The notes: generated from the sequence alone by a model not told the origin. DNA of 64,000 bases from an uncultured Clostridia bacterium (GCA_947625735.1 CANQPL010000009.1:20076-84075), one strand, 5' to 3'. Positions 18,384-29,014 are shown, counted from the stretch's first letter. A program made the numbers and translations.

Positions 18384-20405
18384 ATGAGATTTGAAAATGA
18401 CAACGGAGCATTGGTCTGCTATAACAACGGCGAAATGCTCAGGATCGAAGCATGGGGCAAGGATTCCCTCAGAGTAAGAAGCACAATGCTTGGAAAATTT
18501 ACCGGAAACGACTGGGCGCTGACGGAAACTCCGTCTGTGACAAAGGCGGAGGTCAGCACGGAAATGATCGACCATTGGGCAGGCAATGGGGATATCGACA
18601 AACGTGAGATCGCTGTTATCGTGAACGGCAGGATAAAAGCGGTAGTTAATTTTGTAGGCATTATTTCTTTCTACAAGGACGATAAGCTCGTCCTGCGTGA
18701 ATATTTCCGCAGCTATGACGGAACGATCTCACGGGGAAGCCGCTGCCTGAAGGTTATTAACAGGGAATGGAAGGGCATAATCGGCGGAACGGAATATTCG
18801 CTGAACGTAAAGTTTGACCCCACTCCCGGCGAAAAGATCTTCGGTATGGGGCAGTATCAGCATAACTGCCTTGACTTAAAAGGCTGCGTACTGGAGCTGG
18901 CGCAGCGCAACTCCCAGATCTCCGTACCCTTTGCGGTGTCCTCTCTCGGATACGGCTTTTTGTGGAACAATCCCGCAGTAGGACGAGTTACTTTCGGCAA
19001 TAACTACACCGAATGGATAGCAAACTCTACACGGGAGATGGACTACTACATCACCGTTGCCGATACGCCTGCAGCAATACTGGAAAACTACACCGCCGCA
19101 ACAGGCCGTGCAGATATGTTCCCGGAGGATCGTATGGGTCTGTGGCAGTGCAAGCTGAGATACAGAACTCAGGACGAGGTGCTGGAGGTTGCCCGCAAAT
19201 ACAAGGAGGAGGGCATAAAGATAGATCAGATCGTTATCGACTTCTTCCACTGGACTGTCCAGGGCGACTGGAAATTCGATAAGACCTACTGGCCCGATCC
19301 CAAAGCGATGGTGGACGAGCTTCACAGCATGGGTATCAAGGTAGTTGTGTCTGTATGGCCTTCTGTTGACAGAAGGAGCGAGAATTTCTGGCAGATGATG
19401 GAAAAGGGACTGCTGATACGTACGGAGCGGGGCGCCGCACAGACATACGATTATCAGGGCGACTGCGTGGAGATAGACGTATTCAATCCCGAAACACGCA
19501 AATATGTGTGGGACGTGTGCAGGAAAAATTATTACGATCTGGGCATTGATGCTTTCTGGCTTGACAACTCTGAGCCTGACTACGGCGTTTATGATTTTGA
19601 GAATTACAGATACATTGCAGGTCCTGCATTGGAGGTCAGCAATATGTACCCCCAGATGTACAGCCGCACATTCTACGATGAGATGAAAAAGGAGGGCAAG
19701 CCTGTAGTAAATCTGCTCAGGTGCGCATGGGCGGGCTCTCAGAAATACGGCAATGTGGTATGGTCGGGAGATGTTCCCTCCACCTTTGAGGCGTTCGAGG
19801 ATCAGCTCCGGTGCGGACTGAATATGGGTCTTGCAGGTATCCCATGGTGGACAACCGACATCGGCGGCTTCATGACCGACGACGTAAACGACCCCGACTT
19901 CCGTCAGCTGCTTATCCGCTGGTATCAGTTTGCAGTGTATTCCGCAGTGCTGCGTATGCACGGCGACAGAGGACCCTACAACATTCCTCCTCTTGACGAC
20001 CGTGATTGGGGCGGCGGATATCTGCACACCGGTCAGCCCAATGAGCTGTGGAGCTACGGCGAGGACAATTACAGGATCATGAAAAAATACTACGATATCC
20101 GCATTGATATGCACGATTACATCAAAAAGCTGTATGAGGAAGCGCACACCAACGGTTCTCCCCTGATACGCACCATGTTCTATGAATTTCCCGCTGATCC
20201 CATTTGCTGGGAGCTGAAGGATCAGTATATGTTCGGTGATAAGTATCTTGTAGCACCGATACTGCATCTTAACCAATTTGAAAGAGAGGTTTACCTCCCC
20301 GCAGGAAGCTGGAAGCTCACGTCCACGGGCGAAACGTTTTCGGGCGGTCAGACGGTAAAGGTAGCTGCTCCTATCGAATATATGCCTGTTTTTGAAAAGA
20401 ACTGA
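18384..20405 (+). CDS. Glycoside hydrolase family 31 (alpha-xylosidase/alpha-glucosidase-like)
   Basis: GLWQCKLRYRTQDEV, DIDAFWLDNSEPD catalytic-region motif, WSGDVPSTFEA; GGGAGG RBS before ATG 18384. Confidence 0.9.
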   Translation: MRFENDNGALVCYNNGEMLRIEAWGKDSLRVRSTMLGKFTGNDWALTETPSVTKAEVSTEMIDHWAGNGDIDKREIAVIVNGRIKAVVNFVGIISFYKDDKLVLREYFRSYDGTISRGSRCLKVINREWKGIIGGTEYSLNVKFDPTPGEKIFGMGQYQHNCLDLKGCVLELAQRNSQISVPFAVSSLGYGFLWNNPAVGRVTFGNNYTEWIANSTREMDYYITVADTPAAILENYTAATGRADMFPEDRMGLWQCKLRYRTQDEVLEVARKYKEEGIKIDQIVIDFFHWTVQGDWKFDKTYWPDPKAMVDELHSMGIKVVVSVWPSVDRRSENFWQMMEKGLLIRTERGAAQTYDYQGDCVEIDVFNPETRKYVWDVCRKNYYDLGIDAFWLDNSEPDYGVYDFENYRYIAGPALEVSNMYPQMYSRTFYDEMKKEGKPVVNLLRCAWAGSQKYGNVVWSGDVPSTFEAFEDQLRCGLNMGLAGIPWWTTDIGGFMTDDVNDPDFRQLLIRWYQFAVYSAVLRMHGDRGPYNIPPLDDRDWGGGYLHTGQPNELWSYGEDNYRIMKKYYDIRIDMHDYIKKLYEEAHTNGSPLIRTMFYEFPADPICWELKDQYMFGDKYLVAPILHLNQFEREVYLPAGSWKLTSTGETFSGGQTVKVAAPIEYMPVFEKN

Positions 20406-20425
20406 GCAGTGATTTCATAAAATCC

Positions 20426-20462
20426 GAGGCGTTACTTTTGCGAAAGTAACGCCTCCTTTTTG
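20426..20462 (+). terminator. Intrinsic terminator
   Basis: GAGGCGTTACTTT-tgcg-AAAGTAACGCCTC + TTTTT. Confidence 0.85.
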
Positions 20463-20683
20463 ACTATTGAGCATCTTAGATCCGCTGTTGATAATGTATT
20501 TGCTCAGTGAAACACACCCGATTTTCAGCTGCGCTATTTATGCTCTTGATTGTATAATTATTTTTGTAGTTTACTATAAAATGAAAATTGTCACAGTACC
20601 AATGGACTTGTGGTTATAGACAAAGTGAATGCCGATTTTTTTGTACAAGCCTACAGAAATAAATTTTGTGAGATCATCAGGAA

Positions 20684-22012
20684 TCAGGGACTTGCATACT
20701 CACAGCTTGCAATTTTCTGTTTATACATAAGTACCTGACAATAAAACATATTATCCTCTTCGTAAAACTTAACTACGCCGTCATACTTTTTCGCTATTGA
20801 CTGTATTGTCTTTACTCCATATCCGTGGATATCGCTGTTTTTTGTACTCTGCAAATTTTCGTTTACTTCTAAAACCGATTCTTTTATTGTATTTGAAATA
20901 ATAGTCAGAATTTTATCCTCATCAGCATTTACAGACACTTCGATAAAACCGTTATCACATTTTTCAGCAGCCGAAACAGCATTGTCAAGCATATTACCAA
21001 GAAGATTGCACAGATCTATATCATCAATTCCGCTGATATTGCTTGCTGCTGTACACAGCACTTTGATCCCCCGCTGTTTGGCAATGCTTAACTTTGAATT
21101 AAGTATCGCATTTACAAAATCGTTTCCTACATCAATTACCATATCAAAGCTTGACAGATTATCCGATATTTTATTTGCGTACCTTTGCGCTTCATCATAC
21201 TTTCCTTCGCTGTGCAGCATTGAAATTACTGCAAGATTTTGTTTCATATCATGTCTTATTCTTCGTATTTCCTCGTACTGTTCCTTTATATTTTCAGCAT
21301 AATGCGTCCTGAACTCCTCCTGCTGCCGCTGTATACGTAATTTTTCCGTTTCATCATTTGATCGGCTGAGGGCGTATGTCATATTAAAGCATACTATGTT
21401 CAGAATTATTATCCCTGACTCTGCTGCCAGAATTAATTTTGCATAATAATATTCCAACTCCACATTAACAGTCACAATGTGGATACACGCTGTAGAAATA
21501 AATGATATAAACAATATTGAAAGTATAAGCCTCCATTCATTAGCCTTCAGCTCTACAATTGAGTATTTTAAAATTATGTCATATATAAAATATAATAACA
21601 CCTGAACAAAAACAATAGTTAAAACTCTTATAGTATTTTTCCCCTCATAAATTGAGTAGAAGCTGCTTTTGAATAATGATGAAGCAATGCTTGTAACAAC
21701 AGCGCTTGTACATATCAATACAACATTTGTCAGAAAAGCAGCAAATACTTTTTTTAATACTGTACCTTTCAAAAATATAAATGAGTATATCAGATAAATG
21801 CTTATATATATGACGCCCAATATACCTTCATAAAATGTTATGCTGTTTAATAATGTCATAGCAATAAAATCCAATGCAACTCCGATCAGATATATAAGCT
21901 TTCCTTTTGTATTTTTAAAGTCATGGTGCAGAAAGGCACATAAAAAATGAATAACTACACATGATTCAAACAAATTGCTCCCTGTTTCAAATACATTCCA
22001 TAGCAGCTCCAT
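20684..22012 (-). CDS. GHKL-type sensor histidine kinase (AgrC-like)
   Basis: N-terminal multi-TM region, RRIRHDMKQNLAVISML H-box, LCNLLGNMLDNAVSAAE N-box. Confidence 0.85.
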   Translation of the reverse strand: MELLWNVFETGSNLFESCVVIHFLCAFLHHDFKNTKGKLIYLIGVALDFIAMTLLNSITFYEGILGVIYISIYLIYSFIFLKGTVLKKVFAAFLTNVVLICTSAVVTSIASSLFKSSFYSIYEGKNTIRVLTIVFVQVLLYFIYDIILKYSIVELKANEWRLILSILFISFISTACIHIVTVNVELEYYYAKLILAAESGIIILNIVCFNMTYALSRSNDETEKLRIQRQQEEFRTHYAENIKEQYEEIRRIRHDMKQNLAVISMLHSEGKYDEAQRYANKISDNLSSFDMVIDVGNDFVNAILNSKLSIAKQRGIKVLCTAASNISGIDDIDLCNLLGNMLDNAVSAAEKCDNGFIEVSVNADEDKILTIISNTIKESVLEVNENLQSTKNSDIHGYGVKTIQSIAKKYDGVVKFYEEDNMFYCQVLMYKQKIASCEYASP

Positions 22013-22023
22013 TAAAATATCCC

Positions 22024-22752
22024 CTAACTGTAATCCCTCAGATATTTTGTGTAAATTTCATCAAATTCTTTTTTATACGCCTTGCTTATGCTGATTTCCC
22101 TGCCGTCGCACATAATGACCCTGTTATTGGGGTAATCTACTCTCTGAATATTCGCCATATTAACAATATTGCGGTTGTGGATACGAACAAAAAAATCCGC
22201 CGATAAATTTTTCATTGCCGAATCCATTGTCCCCCTTACGCATAACTTGTCAGCGCCTATTATGCTGTAATACAGATAATTTGCCTTGCTTTGTACAGAA
22301 ATGATCTTCACAGGCTCTACGTATTTCTTTTCACCATAGGGCATCTCTATACATATGGGTGTATGTGCGGAAAGATGAGAGATCAGCAGCTTTATTACAT
22401 GCTGCAGCTTCGGATACAAAAGCTCCATTGAAGCCTTTGGAACAAAATAGAATGGTCTGAAATCAAAGCTGTCGTAAACAAGACTGCTTTCGGTAGTAAC
22501 AAAAATAATATGTGTTCCGGGGGATACTGCTTTTATTTCTTTTGCAATTTCAAATCCTCCGGAATCCGGCAGCAATATATCAAGAAATACCACATCAAAC
22601 GGAGACTTTTTGTGATGCTCCAGAAAAACCCTTCCGCTCAGATAGTCAGAGATATTATATTTAATATTATACTCAGACAGGCATCGCTTCACCATTTCCG
22701 ATAAAATACTCAGGAAAGCTTTATTGTCGTCACACAAGGCTATATTTATCAT
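22024..22752 (-). CDS. LytTR-family response regulator (AgrA-like)
   Basis: N-terminal REC (IALCDDNKAFL...VVFLDILLPDSGGFEIA) and C-terminal LytTR domain. Confidence 0.9.
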   Translation of the reverse strand: MINIALCDDNKAFLSILSEMVKRCLSEYNIKYNISDYLSGRVFLEHHKKSPFDVVFLDILLPDSGGFEIAKEIKAVSPGTHIIFVTTESSLVYDSFDFRPFYFVPKASMELLYPKLQHVIKLLISHLSAHTPICIEMPYGEKKYVEPVKIISVQSKANYLYYSIIGADKLCVRGTMDSAMKNLSADFFVRIHNRNIVNMANIQRVDYPNNRVIMCDGREISISKAYKKEFDEIYTKYLRDYS

Positions 22753-23140
22753 AACAAAGCTCCTTTACAAAAGTATCGTAAATCTATATTTTTATGCAGA
22801 AATACAGATGAGGATATACAACTAAGATGTTTTTAAAAAATTTTAAGTGTATTTTATGATGTAAGCTCTTATCAGAAGCATAGTCGGAGGTGATACGGCT
22901 TTTGAGCTGCCGCATAAATGTCGTTATCTCAGATTTACTGTTAATGTTTCTATGTAAAATTATATACGGTATCGTTATCTGATTGCTATGTACCTTGTTT
23001 ATATTTTACAACAATTTTATTGAAAAGTCAATGCTTTTTAGAAATCAGAAGTCATTGACAGTATGCAAATTTGCAGATATGCATATCTATCTTCTGATTT
23101 TTAACTTGTTGAAATTTCACGGCAATGCCATAATAAAAAT

Positions 23141-23169
23141 TTGACTTTTGCAAAAAATTATTATATAAT
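23141..23169 (+). promoter_or_regulatory. Sigma-A-type promoter upstream of the macro-domain gene
   Basis: TTGACT, 17 nt, TATAAT. Confidence 0.75.
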
Positions 23170-23242
23170 AGTGATAGTCAGATACATACGAAAGAGAAAT
23201 GTGTGCGATTCATAACAATACCACTCTGAGGAGAGATATACT

Positions 23243-23776
23243 ATGCCGTTTGAGATCGTTCGTCAGGACATTACAAAAATGAAGGTCGATGCTATCGTAA
23301 ACGCAGCAAACCCACGTCTTTTAATGGGCGGAGGTGTTTGCGGAGCTATTTTCCGTGCCGCAGGCGAGCGGGAATTACAGGCAGCCTGCAATAAGATTTC
23401 TCCCATAAAAACAGGCGGTGCGGCAATAACACCGGGTTTTAAACTGTATGCAAAGTATGTGATCCATGCGGCAGGTCCTGTTTACGATCCCGTAAATAAA
23501 GCTCTGTGTGAAAAGCAGCTCCGTTCTGCTTACATAGAGTCTATGAAGCTTGCTGTGGAAAACAAATGCGAAAGTATAGCTTTTCCTCTTATTTCAAGCG
23601 GAATATACGGTTATCCGAAAGCAGAGGCATTAGAAGTCGCAGCAGCTGCCATTACCGATTTTATTTCGGAAAACGATCTGCGGGTATATCTTGTCGTTTT
23701 TGATAAGACTGCATTTGAGGTAAGTAAACAGCTTATGGGTGATCATATTGGCTCAGATATGATCCGCAGAAATTAA
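23243..23776 (+). CDS. Macro domain (ADP-ribose-binding/hydrolase) protein
   Basis: DAIVNAANPRLLMGGGVCGAIFRAAG, VIHAAGPVY, FPLISSGIYGYPKAEA. Confidence 0.9.
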   Translation: MPFEIVRQDITKMKVDAIVNAANPRLLMGGGVCGAIFRAAGERELQAACNKISPIKTGGAAITPGFKLYAKYVIHAAGPVYDPVNKALCEKQLRSAYIESMKLAVENKCESIAFPLISSGIYGYPKAEALEVAAAAITDFISENDLRVYLVVFDKTAFEVSKQLMGDHIGSDMIRRN

Positions 23777-23882
23777 CAGAGAATAAAGGCACTCTGATTT
23801 CATTGCCTGAACCGTTTTTGATGCAGAAGGACGATTTTTTCGGGAAGTGGTGTCCTATGCTCGTTTATATTCTGACAAAGGA

Positions 23883-23930
23883 AAAAGCGCATTGATAATC
23901 TGCCGGTAAACAGTAAGTCAATGCGCTTTT
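23883..23930 (+). terminator. Hairpin/terminator-like inverted repeat
   Basis: AAAAGCGCATTGA ... TCAATGCGCTTTT, 13-bp perfect stem. Confidence 0.6.
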
Positions 23931-24118
23931 GGAGTGTTATAATATTATCACAACCTTGAACAAGTTTATTATATCACAGCTCCCTTTTCTTGTCAATTTG
24001 CAAATTGAACAAATTTTAACTGACAGGTGTTTTTTCACCGGAAAGGGCAAAAAAGATGCAAAATAATTCAGACTCTGTCTTTACAAGCTCTGCGCACGTC
24101 TTTGCGGCTATCGTCGTT

Positions 24119-24168
24119 AAGGCAGCACCGCACAAAGAACGCCTGACGGCTTTGTGCGGTGCTGCCTT
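24119..24168. repeat. Perfect 19-bp inverted repeat
   Basis: AAGGCAGCACCGCACAAAG-aacgcctgacgg-CTTTGTGCGGTGCTGCCTT. Confidence 0.9.
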
Positions 24169-24239
24169 TATGTTATGCTGCGTTACGGAAATACTCATAG
24201 CCGGTCCGCTCTAAAAAGTGCATTTTTCCAATTCGGGGG

Positions 24240-24268
24240 TTGACTGATGTCAAAAAATATAGTATAAT
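24240..24268 (+). promoter_or_regulatory. Sigma-A-type promoter
   Basis: TTGACT, 17 nt, TATAAT. Confidence 0.75.
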
Positions 24269-24331
24269 CAAGATATCGGGGGGTAATTAAAATGATACGT
24301 ATCACAAGGGAAATGATGGAAAAATGTCTGA

Positions 24332-25204
24332 ATGATTATCGGAATGCTGCAGCCTTTTTTCCTGCCTACTGCCGCCGTTATAGCCATATTGATAATACTT
24401 GCGATTTTTACGGCATTCCCGGATCTTTGGTTTTTTATGCTGCTCATCTGCGCCGCCATATTCGGCTCAATATTTATCGTACACAGCAGTCTTAGTAAAA
24501 AAATCGCTTCTCCGGAGGGGAGAAGCAGGATTACTAAGAAGGCTTTTCAAGGTATACGGTACGATTATATTTCAGATGCGGCAGTAAACAAGCTGTTTGC
24601 TTTGATGAGCCAAACAGAGAGCTTTGCCGAACAGACAATGGTAAAGCTGGCTCTCTGCAATGTCTATGAACTGAGGGGAGAATATGACAATGCAATTGCC
24701 ATGCTCCGCTCTATAAACAAGGGCGCACTGACAATGTACCCTTATGTGGCACTGAACTATTTTGATGTGGTTACGGATATTTATGCAGTCATAGGCGATC
24801 CGGGGAGCGTTATAGCGGCGGCAAACGATGCCGAGCCGTTTATCAATGAATATGCGGGAAAGAATTATCCATGCTGCATTCTTGCTCTCTCCATTCTTAT
24901 ACGAGCAGAAAGGGCAAACGCCGATCTTACGGGCGGGGGATATGGGTACGCTCTGGAAATGCAGCTTATGAAAAATGATTACATGAATCGTGCGGGCAGC
25001 GATCAGGGAACGCCCTTGTCTGTTATTGCACGGGGTGAGACTTTCTACGAAACGGCGGAGCTGTTTTTCCTGAATAACGATTACCACAGCGCCGCACAGT
25101 ATCTGGATATGGGAGGACCGCTTCTTGCAGGCAGCAGTACAGAGCTTGCAAGGGCAAACGCATTATCACAAAAAATAAAAATAGGACTTGACATGATGCG
25201 CTGA
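24332..25204 (+). CDS. Membrane-anchored TPR-like hypothetical protein (true start possibly 24292 with a frameshift)
   Basis: Two N-terminal TM segments then helical repeats; better RBS lies upstream of ATG 24292 in another frame. Confidence 0.65.
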   Translation: MIIGMLQPFFLPTAAVIAILIILAIFTAFPDLWFFMLLICAAIFGSIFIVHSSLSKKIASPEGRSRITKKAFQGIRYDYISDAAVNKLFALMSQTESFAEQTMVKLALCNVYELRGEYDNAIAMLRSINKGALTMYPYVALNYFDVVTDIYAVIGDPGSVIAAANDAEPFINEYAGKNYPCCILALSILIRAERANADLTGGGYGYALEMQLMKNDYMNRAGSDQGTPLSVIARGETFYETAELFFLNNDYHSAAQYLDMGGPLLAGSSTELARANALSQKIKIGLDMMR

Positions 25205-25309
25205 ATTATATCAGGCTTGTCGGGTATTTTATGACCGCAGCTTTTGCGTCAGATACCGGACGTAATTTTTTGAAGTAAAAAAAATAAAAAATGAAAGGCG
25301 GTATTAAAT

Positions 25310-26656
25310 ATGCCAAATCCTTATTTACCGATGTGGGAGTATATTCCCGACGGAGAGCCGAGGGTTTTCAGAAACCGAGTTTATGTTTACGGTTCTCACG
25401 ATAATGCAGGCTCGGACAAATTCTGCGACTATGTACTCAAATGCTGGAGCGCACCTCTTGACGATCTGAGCAAATGGGTGTGTCACGGAGATATTTTCCG
25501 TACAAAAGCGTCATTCGACCGTCCCGCCGATACCGACTGGACAAACGATGCAAATTACCTGTACGCTCCTGATGTTGTTGAAAAGGACGGAAAATATTAT
25601 CTTTACGCCTATATAATCAATTCCGTAGGGTGTGTTGCCGTAAGCGACAGACCCGAGGGACCTTTCAGACTTCTGTCAAAATATAAGTACACAATACCCG
25701 ATGAGATATGCTGCAACGGCTGGTTCATAGACCCGGGCGTGCTTGTGGACGATGACGGACGCACATATATTTACTGCGGATTTCAGCGTTCCTTTATGGC
25801 AGAGATTAACAGCGAAAATATGTATGAGATAATTGACGGAACGTGCATAGAACACATTATCCCCATTGAGCAAAAGGACAGTTTTAACGAGGACGACAGT
25901 CTTTTCTTTGAAGCCTGTTCGCCGAGAAAGGTGGGGGACATTTACTATCTTATATATTCCCCGAAACGGGGCAGCCGTCTTGCATATGCCACTTCCGACA
26001 AACCTACAGGACCTTTTACATATCGGGGTTATATAATAGATAACGGGGTTGATTATCCCGGCGGCAACGATCACGGTTCAATTGCCTGCATAAACGGTCA
26101 GTGGTATATTTTTTATCACCGCATGACAAACGGCACTATCATGTCACGCAGGGGCTGTGTGGAAAAAATAGAGATCCTCCCTGACGGAACTATTCCCACA
26201 GTGGAAATGACCTCTCTCGGATTTGAGGATTCCCTTGATCCGTATAAGATCACTGCGGCGGAAATTGCCTGTGTTCTGAAAGGCGGGGCATTCATCACCG
26301 AGAAAAACGTTTTTGACAGAGTGATAACCGAGATAAGGGACGGGTGTGTTATCGGATACAAATACTTCGATTTCGGCGAGGATTACGGCAGCAAAACAAT
26401 GGAATTTTCTGCTGATACGGTGGGAATGGGCTGTGACTGTCATATGCACATTTTTATTGACGGTGAGGACGGAGAAGAGATAGGCGTATGCGATATAGGC
26501 AGGAACGGCGGGATCGTGAACGCACGGGTGAAAAGTGTTACCGGCAGACATTCGGTATTCTTTAAAATATCTACCGATTATGTCCATGACTGGGCAGGAG
26601 ATCCGTTCAGAAACAGATGCCTTTTTGAGATGAGATCCTTTGTATTTATGAAGTGA
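25310..26656 (+). CDS. Glycoside hydrolase family 43
   Basis: RVYVYGSHD, LYAPDVVEKDGKYYLY, GWFIDPGVLVDDDGRTYIY, FFEACSPRKVGDIYYLIYS, GGNDHGSIACINGQWYIFYHR. Confidence 0.9.
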   Translation: MPNPYLPMWEYIPDGEPRVFRNRVYVYGSHDNAGSDKFCDYVLKCWSAPLDDLSKWVCHGDIFRTKASFDRPADTDWTNDANYLYAPDVVEKDGKYYLYAYIINSVGCVAVSDRPEGPFRLLSKYKYTIPDEICCNGWFIDPGVLVDDDGRTYIYCGFQRSFMAEINSENMYEIIDGTCIEHIIPIEQKDSFNEDDSLFFEACSPRKVGDIYYLIYSPKRGSRLAYATSDKPTGPFTYRGYIIDNGVDYPGGNDHGSIACINGQWYIFYHRMTNGTIMSRRGCVEKIEILPDGTIPTVEMTSLGFEDSLDPYKITAAEIACVLKGGAFITEKNVFDRVITEIRDGCVIGYKYFDFGEDYGSKTMEFSADTVGMGCDCHMHIFIDGEDGEEIGVCDIGRNGGIVNARVKSVTGRHSVFFKISTDYVHDWAGDPFRNRCLFEMRSFVFMK

Positions 26657-26727
26657 GAATTGGTTAGATTGTTTGCGGGCATCGTAAACGATCCCTCCCA
26701 AAATTAAACGTGAGGGAATATGGGGGA

Positions 26728-26756
26728 TTGACTATTACCAAAAAATGTGATATAAT
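26728..26756 (+). promoter_or_regulatory. Sigma-A-type promoter
   Basis: TTGACT, 17 nt, TATAAT. Confidence 0.75.
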
Positions 26757-26813
26757 AGTTACTGATAATTTCGGGAGCAGCCCAAAATTGTTCCCTTAAA
26801 CCGGAGGTAAAAA

Positions 26814-28100
26814 ATGAAAGAGATCAAAAAAACTGCGGGCATTGAAACAAAGTGCCTTCATGCGGGATATACTCCCAAAAACGGAGAGCCGAGGGTAATG
26901 CCTATCGTTCAGAGTACCACATATGTATATGATTCCACAAACGAGGTGGCAGACGTGTTTGACGACCCCACTCTCGGTCTTATCTATTCCCGCTTTGCAA
27001 ATCCCACTACAGACGCTGTGGAAAAGAAGATCGCCGCTCTGGAGGGGGCTGCTGCGGCAATGTGTACTTCCAGCGGACAGGCGGCGTCACTTTTGTCCGT
27101 ACTCAACATATGCGAGGCGGGGGACAGCTTTATCGCTTCTTCTTCGATTTACGGAGGTACTATAAACCTGTTCGGATTTACTCTTAAAAAAATGGGTATC
27201 GAATGTATCTGGGTAGACGTCAATGCTTCTGAGGAGGAGCTTAACGCCGCTTTCAAGGAGAACACCAAGTGTGTTTTCGGCGAGACTATAGCAAATCCCG
27301 CCCTTACCGTCCTTGATATAGAAAAGTGGGCAAGGGTTGCTCATGCACATAATGTTCCTCTGATAGTTGACAATACCTTTGCAACACCCGTTCTCTGCCG
27401 TCCTATAGAGTGGGGAGCGGATATCGTTGTTCATTCCACCTCTAAGTATATGGACGGTCATGCCGTTCAGTGCGGCGGCGTCATAGCTGACAGCGGTAAA
27501 TTCAACTGGGAAAACGGGAAATTTCCCTGCCTTTCCGAGCCTGACGAAAGCTATCACGGCGTTGTCTATACAAAGCAGTATCCTGACGCTCCTTATCTTA
27601 CAAAGGCAAGAATGCAGCTGATGAGGGATTTCGGCTGCTATCCTGCTGCTCATTCCTCATTCCTTTTGAATCTCGGACTTGAAACTCTTGCGGTGAGAAT
27701 GCCTGTTTACTGTGAAAATGCCCTTAAAGTCGCAGCTTTACTGAAAAGCAGCGACAAGGTGGAAAGCGTTTCCTATCCGGGCATGGAGGGCGACAGATAT
27801 CACGAGCTTGCAAAAAAATACCTGCCACTCGGGAGCAGCGGAGTAATATCCTTTTCAATTAAGGGCGGACGCGCTCAGGCGGTAAGGTTTATGGATAATC
27901 TGGAGCTTGCATCAAACGAAGTACACGTTGCAGATATACGCACCTGCGTGCTTCACCCCGCCTCCGCAACTCACCGACAGCTCAGTGATGAACAGCTTGT
28001 TGCTGCGGGTATAGACGGCGGTCTTATAAGATTTTCCGTAGGTCTTGAAAATATTGACGATATCCTTGCCGATATAAAGCAGGCGTTTGACAGAATATAA
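26814..28100 (+). CDS. O-acetylhomoserine (thiol)-lyase / Cys-Met metabolism PLP enzyme
   Basis: YSRFANPTTDAVEKKIAALEG, VVHSTSKYMDGHAVQCGGVI (PLP lysine), full-length family match. Confidence 0.9.
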   Translation: MKEIKKTAGIETKCLHAGYTPKNGEPRVMPIVQSTTYVYDSTNEVADVFDDPTLGLIYSRFANPTTDAVEKKIAALEGAAAAMCTSSGQAASLLSVLNICEAGDSFIASSSIYGGTINLFGFTLKKMGIECIWVDVNASEEELNAAFKENTKCVFGETIANPALTVLDIEKWARVAHAHNVPLIVDNTFATPVLCRPIEWGADIVVHSTSKYMDGHAVQCGGVIADSGKFNWENGKFPCLSEPDESYHGVVYTKQYPDAPYLTKARMQLMRDFGCYPAAHSSFLLNLGLETLAVRMPVYCENALKVAALLKSSDKVESVSYPGMEGDRYHELAKKYLPLGSSGVISFSIKGGRAQAVRFMDNLELASNEVHVADIRTCVLHPASATHRQLSDEQLVAAGIDGGLIRFSVGLENIDDILADIKQAFDRI

Positions 28101-29014
28101 TGGATGCGGATAAAATTCTGGAAAACTGCACTCTCTGTCCCCGTAAATGCCATGCCGACCGCCGCAGAGGAGAGGGCTTCTGCGGCGGCGGATATCTTCC
28201 GAAGGCTGCAAAGGCATATCTGCATATGTGGGAAGAGCCTTGTATATCGGGAACGAACGGTTCGGGGACGGTGTTTTTTTCGGGCTGCTCATTAAGGTGC
28301 TGTTATTGTCAGAATTACCCGTTATCATGGGAAAATTTCGGCGCACAGATAACAACGGAGCGGCTGGGGGAAATATTCCTTGAGCTTGAGCGTCAGGGGG
28401 CGCACAATATTAATCTGGTAAGTGCCGCCCATTATGTTCCGCAGATAATAAATGCCCTTGACATATGCGGAAAAAGACTTCATATTCCCGTGGTTTATAA
28501 CAGCGGCGGTTATGAAAATACAGAAACTATCGAAATGCTTGACGGGTATGTGAACATCTTTCTGCCCGACATTAAATATTATGACAATGCTCTTTCGGAA
28601 AAATATTCCTCCGCTCCCAATTATTTTTCTGCGGCATCAAAGGCTGTGGGAAAGATGATAGAGATCGCAGGAAAGCCGCAGTTTGATGAAAACGGGATAA
28701 TGCAGAGCGGCGTTATTATCCGTCATATGGCGCTGCCCTCTCATAGGAGGGATTCTGAGGAGATACTTAGGCGTATACAGGATATGTACCCCCCGGGCAG
28801 CTTTCTGTTAAGTCTTATGAGCCAGTATACGCCAATGCACAAAAGCGGTGAGCATAAGGAAATTTCCCGCCGCATATCCACATATGAATACGAAAAAATA
28901 ACCGATCTTGCTGTAAAGCTGGGGTTTGAAGGCTTTATGCAGGAACGGTCGTCTGCAAAGGAAGAATACACTCCCGATTTTGACCTGTCGGGAATAATAC
29001 GGGAGCTGTCCTGA
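28100..29014 (+). CDS. Radical SAM protein (PflX/PflA-activase-like)
   Basis: GCSLRCCYCQNYPLSW (CxxxCxxC) plus N-terminal CTLCPRKCHADRRRGEGFCG; ATG overlaps upstream TAA. Confidence 0.85.
   Translation: MDADKILENCTLCPRKCHADRRRGEGFCGGGYLPKAAKAYLHMWEEPCISGTNGSGTVFFSGCSLRCCYCQNYPLSWENFGAQITTERLGEIFLELERQGAHNINLVSAAHYVPQIINALDICGKRLHIPVVYNSGGYENTETIEMLDGYVNIFLPDIKYYDNALSEKYSSAPNYFSAASKAVGKMIEIAGKPQFDENGIMQSGVIIRHMALPSHRRDSEEILRRIQDMYPPGSFLLSLMSQYTPMHKSGEHKEISRRISTYEYEKITDLAVKLGFEGFMQERSSAKEEYTPDFDLSGIIRELS

Noticed and set aside
18876-20276. 466-aa minus-strand ORF
   Set aside because: Fully antisense to the well-supported GH31 gene; Cys/His/Val-rich shadow translation typical of codon-structure artefact.
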